Assembly: GCA_025930495.1 (NCBI GenBank)
Contig: JAICOU010000006.1
Span: 1 to 42,894, forward strand
Direction: 5' to 3'
Origin: Nitrososphaeraceae archaeon
Lineage (GTDB): Archaea; Thermoproteota; Nitrososphaeria; Nitrososphaerales; Nitrosopumilaceae
Length of the DNA: 42,894 nt
In this document: positions 32,779-41,411 of the stretch, one piece after another
Numbering within the stretch: the first letter of the stretch is position 1
How the letters are laid out: the number at the start of each line of letters is the position of its first letter
Notes under the pieces: generated by a model
Told to the model about the DNA's origin: nothing
Database searches by the model: none
The model's input: the letters and a program-made list of their open reading frames with translations, nothing else
Position numbers and translations under genes: made by a program

Positions 32779-34140
32779 TTGAAATTTAGACTAGATGAAG
32801 ATTCTTTGGGAAAAGTCAAAATACCATCTGACGCATATTATGGGGCATTTACAGGAAGAGCGATTAAACAATATCATGTAACAGGAAACAAAGCACATGC
32901 TAATTTGATCAAGTCATTTGTCATGATTAAACGATCTGCTGCAATAGCAAATATGAAAACAAATTCAATAGATGCAAAACGTGGAAAGGCAATAGTTGCA
33001 GCATGTGATAAAATATTGTCTGGAAAATATGTTGAACAATTTGTAATAGATATGATCAACTCTGGTGCAGGAACCGCATTTAACATGAATACAAACGAAG
33101 TCATTGCAAATGTAGCACTTGAGATATTACACAAAAAGAAGGGCCAGTACCAGCATCTACATCCAAATGATCATGTAAACATGTCGCAATCAAGTAACGA
33201 CACATATCCAACTGCAATGCATGTTGCAATTCTGATAAATCTCAAAGATGTAATTCCTACAATCGACATACTAATAAAATCATTAACAAAAAAGGCAAAA
33301 GAATTTTCTTCGTTTAAAAAAATTGGAAGAACCCATTTGATGGATGCATTACCTGTAACTCTTGGAAGTGAATTTGCAGCCTATGCTACAGCCATTACAA
33401 AAGCACGAAGTGTAATTGTTTTGTCTCAAAAAGAATTACAAAATGTTGCATTAGGTGGAACCGCAGTTGGTACTGGTGCAAACACACCAAAAGGATATAG
33501 AAAAATTGCAATAGCAGAGCTTGCAAAGATTTCAAAGTTATCACTAATACCAGAAAAAGACATGCAACATTCATTGCAAAGTAAATTTGCAGTTGCAAAT
33601 CTTTCAGGCGCATTACGTAATTTGGCACTTGAAGTTGGCAAACTTGCAAATGACATTAGATTGATGGCATCAGGTCCAATTGCAGGATTATCAGAACTGG
33701 GAATACCTGCTGTTCATGCAGGTTCATCCATCATGCCAGGTAAGGTAAATCCATCATTAGCAGAATGTATGAACATGATTTGTTTTAATATCATTGGAAA
33801 TGATACTGCAGTATCTTATGCAGCTCAAAGTGGACAGTTTGAGCTAAATGTAATGTTACCAGGTATGCTAAAGTGTATGCTAGAATCTACAGATATGCTG
33901 AAAAATTTCTTGCCAATATTTTCTGCAAATCTAATAGACGGATTAACTGCAAACAAGGATAAACTCCGAAAGGATATAGAAAATAGCCCAGTAATTGTAA
34001 CACTCCTTACACCAAAAATTGGCTATCTAAAATCTGCAGAATTATTCAAAGAGTCTCTAAAGACTGGAAAAACCATCAGAGAATTAGTAACATCAAAGAA
34101 ATTGATGAACAATAAAGAAATTGATGCATTATTTGGGTAA
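32779..34140 (+). CDS. fumarase / aspartate ammonia-lyase superfamily enzyme
   Basis: A 453-residue cytosolic lyase of the class II fumarase/aspartase superfamily, with GRTHLMDA, HPNDHVNMSQSSNDTYPTA and the superfamily signature GSSIMPGKVNPS. Features are mixed: SSND...PTAMHVA resembles fumarase, whereas HPNDHVN, the HAGSSIMP context, AAQSGQFELNVM and the GKTIRELV end resemble aspartase. Fumarase is expected in the carbon cycle of these archaea, and aspartase would make or use aspartate. Start TTG. The gene is followed by mtaB with a 3-nt gap. Confidence 0.88.
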   Translation: MKFRLDEDSLGKVKIPSDAYYGAFTGRAIKQYHVTGNKAHANLIKSFVMIKRSAAIANMKTNSIDAKRGKAIVAACDKILSGKYVEQFVIDMINSGAGTAFNMNTNEVIANVALEILHKKKGQYQHLHPNDHVNMSQSSNDTYPTAMHVAILINLKDVIPTIDILIKSLTKKAKEFSSFKKIGRTHLMDALPVTLGSEFAAYATAITKARSVIVLSQKELQNVALGGTAVGTGANTPKGYRKIAIAELAKISKLSLIPEKDMQHSLQSKFAVANLSGALRNLALEVGKLANDIRLMASGPIAGLSELGIPAVHAGSSIMPGKVNPSLAECMNMICFNIIGNDTAVSYAAQSGQFELNVMLPGMLKCMLESTDMLKNFLPIFSANLIDGLTANKDKLRKDIENSPVIVTLLTPKIGYLKSAELFKESLKTGKTIRELVTSKKLMNNKEIDALFG

Positions 34141-34143
34141 ATC

Positions 34144-35412
34144 ATGGCAAAAATTTTTGTAGAAGCATACGGATGTTCTGCTAGCTTTGCAGATTCTGAA
34201 ATGATTTCAGGATTAATTGTAAACGGAGGTCACACTCTTGCCAAAGATTCTTCAGAATCTGATTTGAATATTGTTGTTACATGCTCTGTCAAAGATTCAA
34301 CAGCAAACAAGATGATGCATAGAATCAGGTCATTAAAATCAAAACCTCTTGTTGTTGCAGGTTGTCTTCCAAAAGCTGAGAAGAATACGGTAGAAAAAAT
34401 CACAGAGAAAGCCAGTTTGTTAGGACCAAACTCATTGGGAAAGACATTACAGGTAATAGATTCTACATTGAGAGGGATAAGACATGTAGCATTAGAAGAC
34501 TCGGATTTATCAAAAGTAGGATTGCCAAAAATAAGATTGAACCCAGTTGTAGGAATTGTAGAGATAGCCAGTGGATGTATGAGTGAATGTACTTTTTGTC
34601 AGACTAAATTATCAAAAGGAGATCTTACAAGTTACAGAATAGGAGATATTGTAAGACAAGTTGAAACTGAAATTAGTGAAGGGTGCAAAGAAATTTGGCT
34701 GACATCCACAGATAATGGATGTTATGGGTTTGACATCGATACAGATTTACCAACTTTAGTAAAAACAGTATCTGAAATCCCACAAGATTTCATGATACGT
34801 GTTGGCATGATGAATCCAATGTACATGCCAAGAATAAAAGAAGAATTGATAAAATCCTATGACAGTGACAAAGTCTACAAATTTCTCCACATACCAGTAC
34901 AAAGCGGCAGCGACAAAGTCCTAAATGATATGAAAAGAGGGCACACTGTAAAAACAGTCAGAGAAGTCATAAAAAAAGCCAAAGAGCGATTTACAGACTT
35001 TACAATATCAACAGATGTCATAGTAGGCTTTCCATCAGAGACTAGGAAAGATTTTGAGAAAACAATTGAACTCATAAATGAAATACGTCCAGATATGGTT
35101 AACCTTTCAAAATACAGTGCAAGACCAGGCACAGAAGCTGCAGAGTGGGACCAAATAGAGGCATCAGAAGTAAAAAGCAGAAGTAAAATTATCTTTGATC
35201 TGACAAACAAAATATCATTAGAAAACAACCAGAAATGGATCGGATGGAAGGGCAAAGTTTTGTTTGATGAGGAAACAAATGACGGCATCAAAGGAAGAAA
35301 CTTTGCATACAAACCTGTAGTTGTAAAAGAAGAAATTAAGATCGGCCAAACACGCACAGTCAAAATAGTAAATGCGACTACGCGTAGTATTCTAGGAAAG
35401 ATCGCAAGCTAA
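34144..35412 (+). CDS. mtaB: tRNA t6A37 methylthiotransferase (CDKAL1/MtaB type)
   Basis: A 422-residue radical-SAM enzyme adding a methylthio group to t6A37 of tRNA. It has the N-terminal UPF0004 domain with the first cluster's cysteines (about residues 11, 45 and 79: YGCSAS, TCSVKD, AGCLPK). The radical SAM CMSECTFC (Cys145, Cys149, Cys152) follows, then a C-terminal TRAM domain (about 360-422). The SCMSECTFCQTKLSKG and LTSTDNGCYGFD context matches the archaeal/eukaryotic CDKAL1 group. ATG start, 3 nt after the lyase gene. Confidence 0.93.
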   Translation: MAKIFVEAYGCSASFADSEMISGLIVNGGHTLAKDSSESDLNIVVTCSVKDSTANKMMHRIRSLKSKPLVVAGCLPKAEKNTVEKITEKASLLGPNSLGKTLQVIDSTLRGIRHVALEDSDLSKVGLPKIRLNPVVGIVEIASGCMSECTFCQTKLSKGDLTSYRIGDIVRQVETEISEGCKEIWLTSTDNGCYGFDIDTDLPTLVKTVSEIPQDFMIRVGMMNPMYMPRIKEELIKSYDSDKVYKFLHIPVQSGSDKVLNDMKRGHTVKTVREVIKKAKERFTDFTISTDVIVGFPSETRKDFEKTIELINEIRPDMVNLSKYSARPGTEAAEWDQIEASEVKSRSKIIFDLTNKISLENNQKWIGWKGKVLFDEETNDGIKGRNFAYKPVVVKEEIKIGQTRTVKIVNATTRSILGKIAS

Positions 35413-35476
35413 ATTTTTTAGATCGGAAATTTGATTAAAATAACGTAAGAAGGTTTTTTATCCAAATTATAGAATA

Positions 35477-36436
35477 ATGTTTGAAATGAGTTTTCAAGTA
35501 AAAGAACCAATTTTAGTTATAGGTTTAGGTGGAGCAGGCTCAAAATTAGCAATACAAGCAAAAGAGACACTAAACGCAGATTGTCTAATAATTAGTAATG
35601 ATCAAAAAGACCTTCAATCAGGCTGCAGTTCAATCAAGGTCTCAACTGATTCAGTCATTAATCCATCAGTTCAATTAATCAGAGGTTCAGCATACAAAGT
35701 TGCAGATCAGATAAAGTCAAAGATTTCAAATTATTCTACAATTATACTCATGACAAATCTGGCAGGAAAAACAGGGTCAGCAATATCACCAGTAGTTTCA
35801 GAAATTTGTAAAGAATCAGACAAGGGACTTGTCTCATTTGCTATAATGCCATTCAAATATGAAAAAGATAGAATTTTCAATTCAGGTATTTCACTAAAAA
35901 GAGTAAAAGCAAATTCAGAATGCACCATTGTATTAGATAATGATTCACTTTTGGAAAGTAATCCAGACTTGAGCCCAAAGACATGTTATGACATTGCAAA
36001 TAATGCCATAATGCACGTGATTGGTTCTCTAAGATCTTCAGAAATACCAAATCAAACAAATATTCTAACTACAAGTAAAGATGGACAGAATTTAGAAGAA
36101 TCATTAAGAGATTCACTCAAAATGCTCTATGAAAATGCACCACCAAACGCAGTAAAACGTTCAATGCTTTATGTCGTTGGAGGAAACAATATTCCAGTTG
36201 GAATTCTCAATTCAATTACAAATCTAACCAGTGGAATACTAAGTGAAAGTAGTGCTCAAGTAGATTTATCATCATCTTCTAAAGAATCTAAAATAGTAAT
36301 GTTATCTTCAATTCAAGGAATGACAAAATTTGAAAAATATGACCCACTTGGAATGATTCCACAAGAGGACACACTGGACTGGTCACATCCAGACTGTAGT
36401 ATTGACTATAAACTGGATTTATACCAATTAGAATAA
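35477..36436 (+). CDS. ftsZ: thaumarchaeal FtsZ homologue
   Basis: A 319-residue cytosolic tubulin/FtsZ-superfamily protein. The nucleotide-binding GLGGAGSK (16-23) is present, but the usual tubulin signature GGGTGTG is replaced by NLAGKTGSA (94-102). SFAIMPFKYE corresponds to the FtsZ V/TxPF strand. The C-terminal tail is short, without a clear FtsZ membrane-tether motif. Thaumarchaea divide with the Cdv/ESCRT system; this FtsZ was reported not to form filaments in a related species, so its role is uncertain. Alternative ATG at codon 4. Confidence 0.85.
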   Translation: MFEMSFQVKEPILVIGLGGAGSKLAIQAKETLNADCLIISNDQKDLQSGCSSIKVSTDSVINPSVQLIRGSAYKVADQIKSKISNYSTIILMTNLAGKTGSAISPVVSEICKESDKGLVSFAIMPFKYEKDRIFNSGISLKRVKANSECTIVLDNDSLLESNPDLSPKTCYDIANNAIMHVIGSLRSSEIPNQTNILTTSKDGQNLEESLRDSLKMLYENAPPNAVKRSMLYVVGGNNIPVGILNSITNLTSGILSESSAQVDLSSSSKESKIVMLSSIQGMTKFEKYDPLGMIPQEDTLDWSHPDCSIDYKLDLYQLE

Positions 36437-36467
36437 AATTATCTAGTAATTTTTAGAAATAAATTTT

Positions 36468-37088
36468 TTATTTAGATTTTTTTGGTGTTTTTTTAGTTGG
36501 AGCTTCTTTCTTTACTTCTTTAGATGGAGCTTCTTTTGATGTTTCTTTCTTTACCTCTTTAGCTGGTGTATCTTTCTTTATCTCTTTAGCTGGTGCATCT
36601 TTCTTTACTTCTTTAGCTGGTGCATCTTTCTTTACTTCTTTAGCTGGTGCTTCTTTCTTTACCTCTTTAGCTGGTGTTTCTTTCTTTACCTCTTTAGCTG
36701 GTGCATCTGGCATTACATCCTTGACAGGTGTATCTTTCTTTGAGTCTTTAGATGATTTACCTTTCTTTGAATCTTTAGATGATTTACCTTTCTTTGAATC
36801 TTTAGCTGGTGTTTCTTTAGATTCTTTTTCATCAACATATGGAGAAACTAGAATATATCCTTCATCTGTTTTACTCATTCTGACTCTAATTTTTCTTGGA
36901 GGACTTCTAACTCCTTTTGACCAAATTTGATGAGCAAGATCTTCTTCTATTTTGATTTCCTCTGTTTTCATATGATGACGAGCAAATTCCTTAATCATGT
37001 TAATGGCTCGAGGTGCACGATGTGTATCTACAGAAAGTAAAGCTTTACCCAAATTGATAGTATAGACTCTTTCTAATTCTTGAGACAA
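36468..37088 (-). CDS. rpl31e: 50S ribosomal protein L31e with Lys-rich repetitive tail
   Basis: A 206-residue protein. The first ~85 residues are a normal L31e (ERVYTINLGKAL, HRAPRAINMIKEFARHH, VRSPPRKIRVRMS). The remaining ~115 residues are a low-complexity tail made of PAKEVKKD/E and KKGKSSKDS units, about as long as the ribosomal domain itself. TTG start directly after the L39e stop, so translation is coupled. The tail is probably disordered and positively charged. Confidence 0.93.
   Translation of the reverse strand: MSQELERVYTINLGKALLSVDTHRAPRAINMIKEFARHHMKTEEIKIEEDLAHQIWSKGVRSPPRKIRVRMSKTDEGYILVSPYVDEKESKETPAKDSKKGKSSKDSKKGKSSKDSKKDTPVKDVMPDAPAKEVKKETPAKEVKKEAPAKEVKKDAPAKEVKKDAPAKEIKKDTPAKEVKKETSKEAPSKEVKKEAPTKKTPKKSK
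36480..36800. repeat. low-complexity coding repeats in the L31e tail
   Basis: Tandem imperfect units of about 27-30 bp that encode APAKEVKKD-type and DSKKGKSSK-type peptides. The near-identical units suggest recent expansion by slippage or unequal crossover. Confidence 0.8.
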
Positions 37089-37247
37089 CTATCCAACCTC
37101 CACATCTGTTGATCTCCAAGCTCTACGTTTTGGATTTGACCTAACAGTCCTCTTTGTTCTTAGAATAATCCAAGCTGGTACAGGTGAAGTCTGTCTTGTC
37201 TTTTTTAACAGACGAATTTTTCTTGGAGATGACTTGCGTGCAGCCAT
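37089..37247 (-). CDS. rpl39e: 50S ribosomal protein L39e
   Basis: A 52-residue, highly basic ribosomal protein of the exit-tunnel region. It opens MAARKSSPRKIRLLKKTRQT and contains PVPAWIILRTKR and SNPKRRAWRSTDVEVG; RRxWRxxxLK/V-type ends are usual for L39e. ATG start. It sits directly upstream of rpl31e, the common archaeal L39e-L31e pair, with no gap. Confidence 0.95.
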   Translation of the reverse strand: MAARKSSPRKIRLLKKTRQTSPVPAWIILRTKRTVRSNPKRRAWRSTDVEVG

Positions 37248-37283
37248 AATTTTCAGGCACGAAGAGCTCTTTTTAAATGAATC

Positions 37284-37832
37284 TCAGAGATTTAGGCGAT
37301 TTGCTATTTGTTTTAGGATTCTTGCAGATGCGCCCCAAATAATTTTATTTTGATATTCAAATGTATACATTTCTTGAATTCTTTGGTGAGTTGGATTTGG
37401 ATCATCTGCCATTGTTTTCAAAAAAGATTTGAGAGGTATGTGCAGTATTTTTTCCACTTCAGAATTTGCCGAAAGTGACGTAATTTCATCAACTATTGAA
37501 ACAAATGGTAAAATGGTAAAACCAGAATTGAGAGTTACAACAGGCTCTAGTTGTCCTGTCACTTGATTTTTTGAAATTCTCAAACCTATTTCTTCTCGAG
37601 TTTCACGTAATGCAGTTTCTAAAAGATCAGAATCACTTGGAACAAATTTTCCACCTGGAAATGAAATTTCCCCAGCATGTAATTTTAGATGCATTGGTTT
37701 TTCAGTCATCAGAACAATTGGATCATTACCATAAATCACAACAAGTATCGATGCAAGATTATTTGTTCCATAATGTTCCACGCCGGGATCGATTTTACTT
37801 GAAAGTAAAGATCTTAGTAATTCCAAGTCCAC
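37284..37832 (-). CDS. Nudix hydrolase, CoA pyrophosphatase-like
   Basis: A 182-residue cytosolic hydrolase. The Nudix box spans about residues 55-77 and reads GGKFVPSDSDLLETALRE, then TREEIGL. The preceding MHLKLHAGEISFPGG resembles the CoA/NADH-pyrophosphatase (NudL) subgroup. It would cleave CoA or a similar dinucleotide; the substrate is inferred from family resemblance only. GTG start. It is divergent from the MTHFR-like gene across a short AT-rich spacer. Confidence 0.85.
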   Translation of the reverse strand: MDLELLRSLLSSKIDPGVEHYGTNNLASILVVIYGNDPIVLMTEKPMHLKLHAGEISFPGGKFVPSDSDLLETALRETREEIGLRISKNQVTGQLEPVVTLNSGFTILPFVSIVDEITSLSANSEVEKILHIPLKSFLKTMADDPNPTHQRIQEMYTFEYQNKIIWGASARILKQIANRLNL

Positions 37833-37869
37833 TATGATTATAGTGATTATCTATTTTATTGAGTTTGCG

Positions 37870-37877
37870 TTTAAAGG
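37870..37877 (+). promoter_or_regulatory. TATA-like box for the MTHFR-like gene
   Basis: TTTAAAGG about 34 nt before the ATG at 37907. It supports that ATG over the in-frame TTG at 37859, which lies upstream of the box. Confidence 0.45.
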
Positions 37878-37906
37878 TTTTAACCAAGTTAAATTTGAGA
37901 TTCTTT

Positions 37907-38656
37907 ATGGCAGTCATCTACGAAATAAACCCACCAAAAATTCCAGATACCAAAACATCAATTGCCGAAATAAATTCATTATTAGCAAAACTAGTACAAA
38001 GAGTTTCAGATATCAGTACGTTATGTGACGGTATTCATGTGACAGATTCTGTTTTGGGAACCAGACGAGTTTCAGCATTAACCACAGGAAAAATGTTGAA
38101 GACAAACCATCCTAATTTACAAATTACAATAAGTATGCGTGTAAGAGACAAAGACATGGATTCTATTAAACAAATAGTGCAAGAATCAATAGATCTGAAA
38201 TTAGATGGAATCCTCGTTCTGAAAGGGGATCCATCAAAAGAGAATCCAATAGATTCAGGTTTGATTCCAAGTCATGTCGTTAAGCAACTAAACGAATTAG
38301 GTTATGGCAATAAAATGAATTTCTTTTTATCATTACCCAGTAATCCTGACTTTGAAAAAATTCAAAAAAAAATCAATGCCGCACCCAAGGGTTTTATGAC
38401 ACAGGTGATTCATTCAACAGAACAAGTACAAAGAATTTCTAACAAATTAAGAACAAGAGGATTTAGAATTATTCCATGCATTTTATTGCCTACTGAAAAA
38501 AATGAAAGTTCTGCAAAGTTTTTAGAATTAGATTGGTCAGGCTACAAAGAAAACCCTGCTAATTTTATTAGACAAATTCACGATATTGCAGGAGATGTAC
38601 TAATCACATCGCCTAATGATTTTACGTTTGCAAAAGAGACACTAAAGAAGATCTAA
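37907..38656 (+). CDS. 5,10-methylenetetrahydrofolate reductase-like protein
   Basis: A 249-residue cytosolic TIM-barrel flavoprotein of the MTHFR family, which supplies methyl-tetrahydrofolate for methionine synthesis. The ATG at 37907 is favoured: MAVIYEINPPKIPD resembles the normal MTHFR start, and a TATA-like box lies just upstream. VTDSVLGTRRVSALTTG, DGILVLKGDP and GFMTQVIHS match the folate/FAD core. It is shorter than the ~290-residue E. coli MetF. Its 3' end overlaps the convergent methionine synthase gene by 4 nt. Confidence 0.85.
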   Translation: MAVIYEINPPKIPDTKTSIAEINSLLAKLVQRVSDISTLCDGIHVTDSVLGTRRVSALTTGKMLKTNHPNLQITISMRVRDKDMDSIKQIVQESIDLKLDGILVLKGDPSKENPIDSGLIPSHVVKQLNELGYGNKMNFFLSLPSNPDFEKIQKKINAAPKGFMTQVIHSTEQVQRISNKLRTRGFRIIPCILLPTEKNESSAKFLELDWSGYKENPANFIRQIHDIAGDVLITSPNDFTFAKETLKKI

Positions 38657-41154
38657 AGTACAAAATATTGCGATTCAGGATGATGCACTACAATTGCAGC
38701 CGTTGATTGTTCTGGAATAATTTGTCCAGATTCTTGGTCTAACACCATTCCAGATTTTTCAGGCTGTAATATCTTCCAAACTTCACGATGTTGTAAGATA
38801 TCAGGGCAGCTTGGAAAACCCCAACTATATCGAAGACCTCCTTTTTCAAGTTTTAATTCAGATTTTATTTTACGATTTATCCATTCGGCTAATGCCTCAG
38901 CTACTTCAACTGCCAAACCATGCAAATAATATGCATCAGCATACTTGTCTTCTTTATTCCATTTTTCTATAACATCTGAAACTTTGTTTCCAACCGTAAC
39001 TGCTTGAAATGCAACAATGTCATCTACTCCAAAATAATCAGTAAGACAAAGATGACTAGCTTTTGAAGAGCGTGGGAAATCAAACTCTACACTTGTACCA
39101 TTTGGATTATCGACTTGTAGTTTTCCATCTTTATTGTGACATCTGAAATAACCGTAAACTATTTCGGGTTCAAATAATTTTTCTCGAATTATTCGAATCT
39201 TCCACTCATTTAGCAATGTTTCATGATCTGCTTCAGAATCAGCACCTGCTTTTCCACGTAGACCCCAAGATAATTTGAATAGAGATTTTTTGTCAATCAA
39301 TTCCCAAACTTGACCCATATTGATTTGAGCAGATTTCAATCTGATTGGCTCTCCAATTATTGGAGGAGTGGGTGGAATTACGGGTTTGATGTTACTTTTT
39401 GGGAGATTTGAAGTGTCAATGATAACAGTAGAACGCTCTTTCCAACTTTCAAGTTTCTCTTTCCATTGTGCTAAAAATTTAGGTTTTTCATTTGAAACCA
39501 GTGTATCCATTGTTTTCAGACCTTCAAACATTGTATTACAATAAAATACTCCAGATTCATAGATGCCACCATCTTTTGCAATTCTGTTGATATAATTACT
39601 ATTGATGGCAGCACCACCACATAAAATAGGAATACTCATATTGTTTTTTCTTGCATGCTCAATGAAATACTGCATCTGCTTTGATGTTGATACCAAAAGT
39701 GCAGATAGTCCAATGGCATCGGGTTTTACTTCATCTATTTTTTCTAGGAATTTTTGTAGAGGCACTTGCTTTCCCAAATCATAAACAGTGTAACCATTAT
39801 TTTGAAAGATAGTCTTTACCAAATTCTTTCCAATATCATGAACGTCTCCGTAAACGGTTCCAAGTACAAGCTTTCCTTTAGACGAGCCTTCTTCTTTAAT
39901 CAGATACTTTTCTAGTTCTCCTACTGCTGTTTTCATACATTCAGCAGATTTGAGAACAAATGGCAGAATTAATTCACCTGAGCCAAATTTATCGCCAACT
40001 TCTTTCATTGCAGGAAGTAAATCCTCATTTAGTGTTCTAATTGCACCTTCATGGGTAATTGCGGGGGAAGCATTTAGAGAAAGAACACCGTTGTGATCTT
40101 CAATAATTTCATTTTTACCTATCTTTTCTGCAATGGCAGAAACAACATCGTTTTGAATTCCATCTTTTAATCTATTTACAATTCTAAAGTTTGCACGTTT
40201 TCCAGGAGGCCAAGTTGGATCTACATCAATTTTTTTTGAGGTGTTAGTATCTTGCGCACCTGTTTTTTCAAAATAAATAATTAGTTCAGATAACGCATTT
40301 GGATGAGTATTAAAGATTAGATCTTCGGCTAGTTTTTTTTCTTTTGCATCAATTTCCCCATAAGGAATTATCTCTTTTGCATTTACAATAGCTGTATCCA
40401 GTCCAGATTTTACTGCATGATACAAAAAGATAGAGTTGAGAACTTTTCTTGCATAGGGGGCTAATCCAAAACTAATATTGCTTAATCCCAAAGTTGTAAA
40501 CGAATTTGGAAATTTGTCTTTTACAAGTCTGATACCTTCAAGAGTATTTTTTCCTGCATCTAAAAACTCATCTTCTCCAGTAGCAAGTGTAAATGTCAGA
40601 ACATCAAAAATAAATTGTTCAATTTTTAATCCATATTTTTTTCCTGTTTCATAAAGCAATTCTGCAGTGTCAACTTTTTCTTGAGGAGTTTTTGCCATAC
40701 CTTTTGGTCCAATACATAATGCAATTGCAGGCAAACCATACTTTGCCATTATTGGTGCAAGTCTTTCAAATCTACTTCCATCTCCTTCCAGATTAATAGA
40801 GTTAATTATTGGTCTTCCAGGAATTTGTTCCACAGCAGCTTCTATTACATCTGGGTCTGTAGAATCAATTACAAGTGGTGCATCAATTTCCAAGCTTAAT
40901 TTTTTAACAAGATTTACCATGAATTGACGTTCATCAGCTCGCTCAGTAGTGGCAACACAAACATCAAGACAGTGAGCACCATCTTCGGCCTGAACTCGTG
41001 CTAAATCAACTAATCCATCGTAATCGTCATTGAGTACAAGCTGTTTTGCTTTTCTAGAACCTTGTGTGTTGATTCTCTCTCCAATGATCAGAGGTGGAGG
41101 CAATTGCTTCAAGTCAACGGCTTTTAGTGCAGAGCTAACTCTAGGGATAGTCAA
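38653..41154 (-). CDS. metH: cobalamin-dependent methionine synthase lacking the homocysteine domain
   Basis: An 833-residue cytosolic enzyme transferring methyl groups from methyl-tetrahydrofolate through cobalamin. It begins with the pterin-binding domain (about 20-290: IGERINTQGSRK, DVCVATTERADER, LGLSNISFGL). The B12 cap region (about 330-420) follows, then the Rossmann cobalamin domain with DVHDIGKN (His437 region), then the SAM-activation domain (about 600-833: RYSWGFPSCPDILQH). The N-terminal homocysteine-binding/zinc domain of MetH is absent and must be supplied by another gene. TTG start. Confidence 0.93.
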   Translation of the reverse strand: MTIPRVSSALKAVDLKQLPPPLIIGERINTQGSRKAKQLVLNDDYDGLVDLARVQAEDGAHCLDVCVATTERADERQFMVNLVKKLSLEIDAPLVIDSTDPDVIEAAVEQIPGRPIINSINLEGDGSRFERLAPIMAKYGLPAIALCIGPKGMAKTPQEKVDTAELLYETGKKYGLKIEQFIFDVLTFTLATGEDEFLDAGKNTLEGIRLVKDKFPNSFTTLGLSNISFGLAPYARKVLNSIFLYHAVKSGLDTAIVNAKEIIPYGEIDAKEKKLAEDLIFNTHPNALSELIIYFEKTGAQDTNTSKKIDVDPTWPPGKRANFRIVNRLKDGIQNDVVSAIAEKIGKNEIIEDHNGVLSLNASPAITHEGAIRTLNEDLLPAMKEVGDKFGSGELILPFVLKSAECMKTAVGELEKYLIKEEGSSKGKLVLGTVYGDVHDIGKNLVKTIFQNNGYTVYDLGKQVPLQKFLEKIDEVKPDAIGLSALLVSTSKQMQYFIEHARKNNMSIPILCGGAAINSNYINRIAKDGGIYESGVFYCNTMFEGLKTMDTLVSNEKPKFLAQWKEKLESWKERSTVIIDTSNLPKSNIKPVIPPTPPIIGEPIRLKSAQINMGQVWELIDKKSLFKLSWGLRGKAGADSEADHETLLNEWKIRIIREKLFEPEIVYGYFRCHNKDGKLQVDNPNGTSVEFDFPRSSKASHLCLTDYFGVDDIVAFQAVTVGNKVSDVIEKWNKEDKYADAYYLHGLAVEVAEALAEWINRKIKSELKLEKGGLRYSWGFPSCPDILQHREVWKILQPEKSGMVLDQESGQIIPEQSTAAIVVHHPESQYFVL

Positions 41155-41411
41155 TGTGATAAATTCTCCTCAGTTTTTCTAAAAGATATTTGTTTGTAAA
41201 GTAGCTCAATCAAGTTTTGGTTAATTGACAAGATCGCAAGCCGTAAAGAAAATCAATATACATTTTTTTCTTATATTGTTTGAATTGTGCATAGGTAAGA
41301 TTTTGAAAAAAGAGCATAATCCTAATTGAAATTCACCTAAGATAAAATGTGATAAAGTTTTCTTAATTTAGGTTCTAGTTTTCTTAATTTTTGTTCTAGT
41401 AATAATCGTGT
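41155..41411. other. 257-nt AT-rich spacer with a 21-bp direct repeat
   Basis: No protein-coding frame of note. It contains the metH upstream region, including GAGGAG about 11 nt before its TTG. Near the right end is a tandem 21-bp repeat. I see no tRNA or other RNA gene. Confidence 0.5.
41357..41398. repeat. tandem 21-bp direct repeat
   Basis: Two copies of GTTTTCTTAATTTAGGTTCTA / GTTTTCTTAATTTTTGTTCTA-type sequence, 19 of 21 identical, end 13 nt after the end of the ice-binding-like gene. Possible 3' or regulatory element; no known class. Confidence 0.6.

Noticed and set aside
37834-38028. 64-codon plus-strand ORF overlapping the MTHFR-like gene
   Set aside because: It overlaps in another frame the start of a recognised enzyme and the promoter region.
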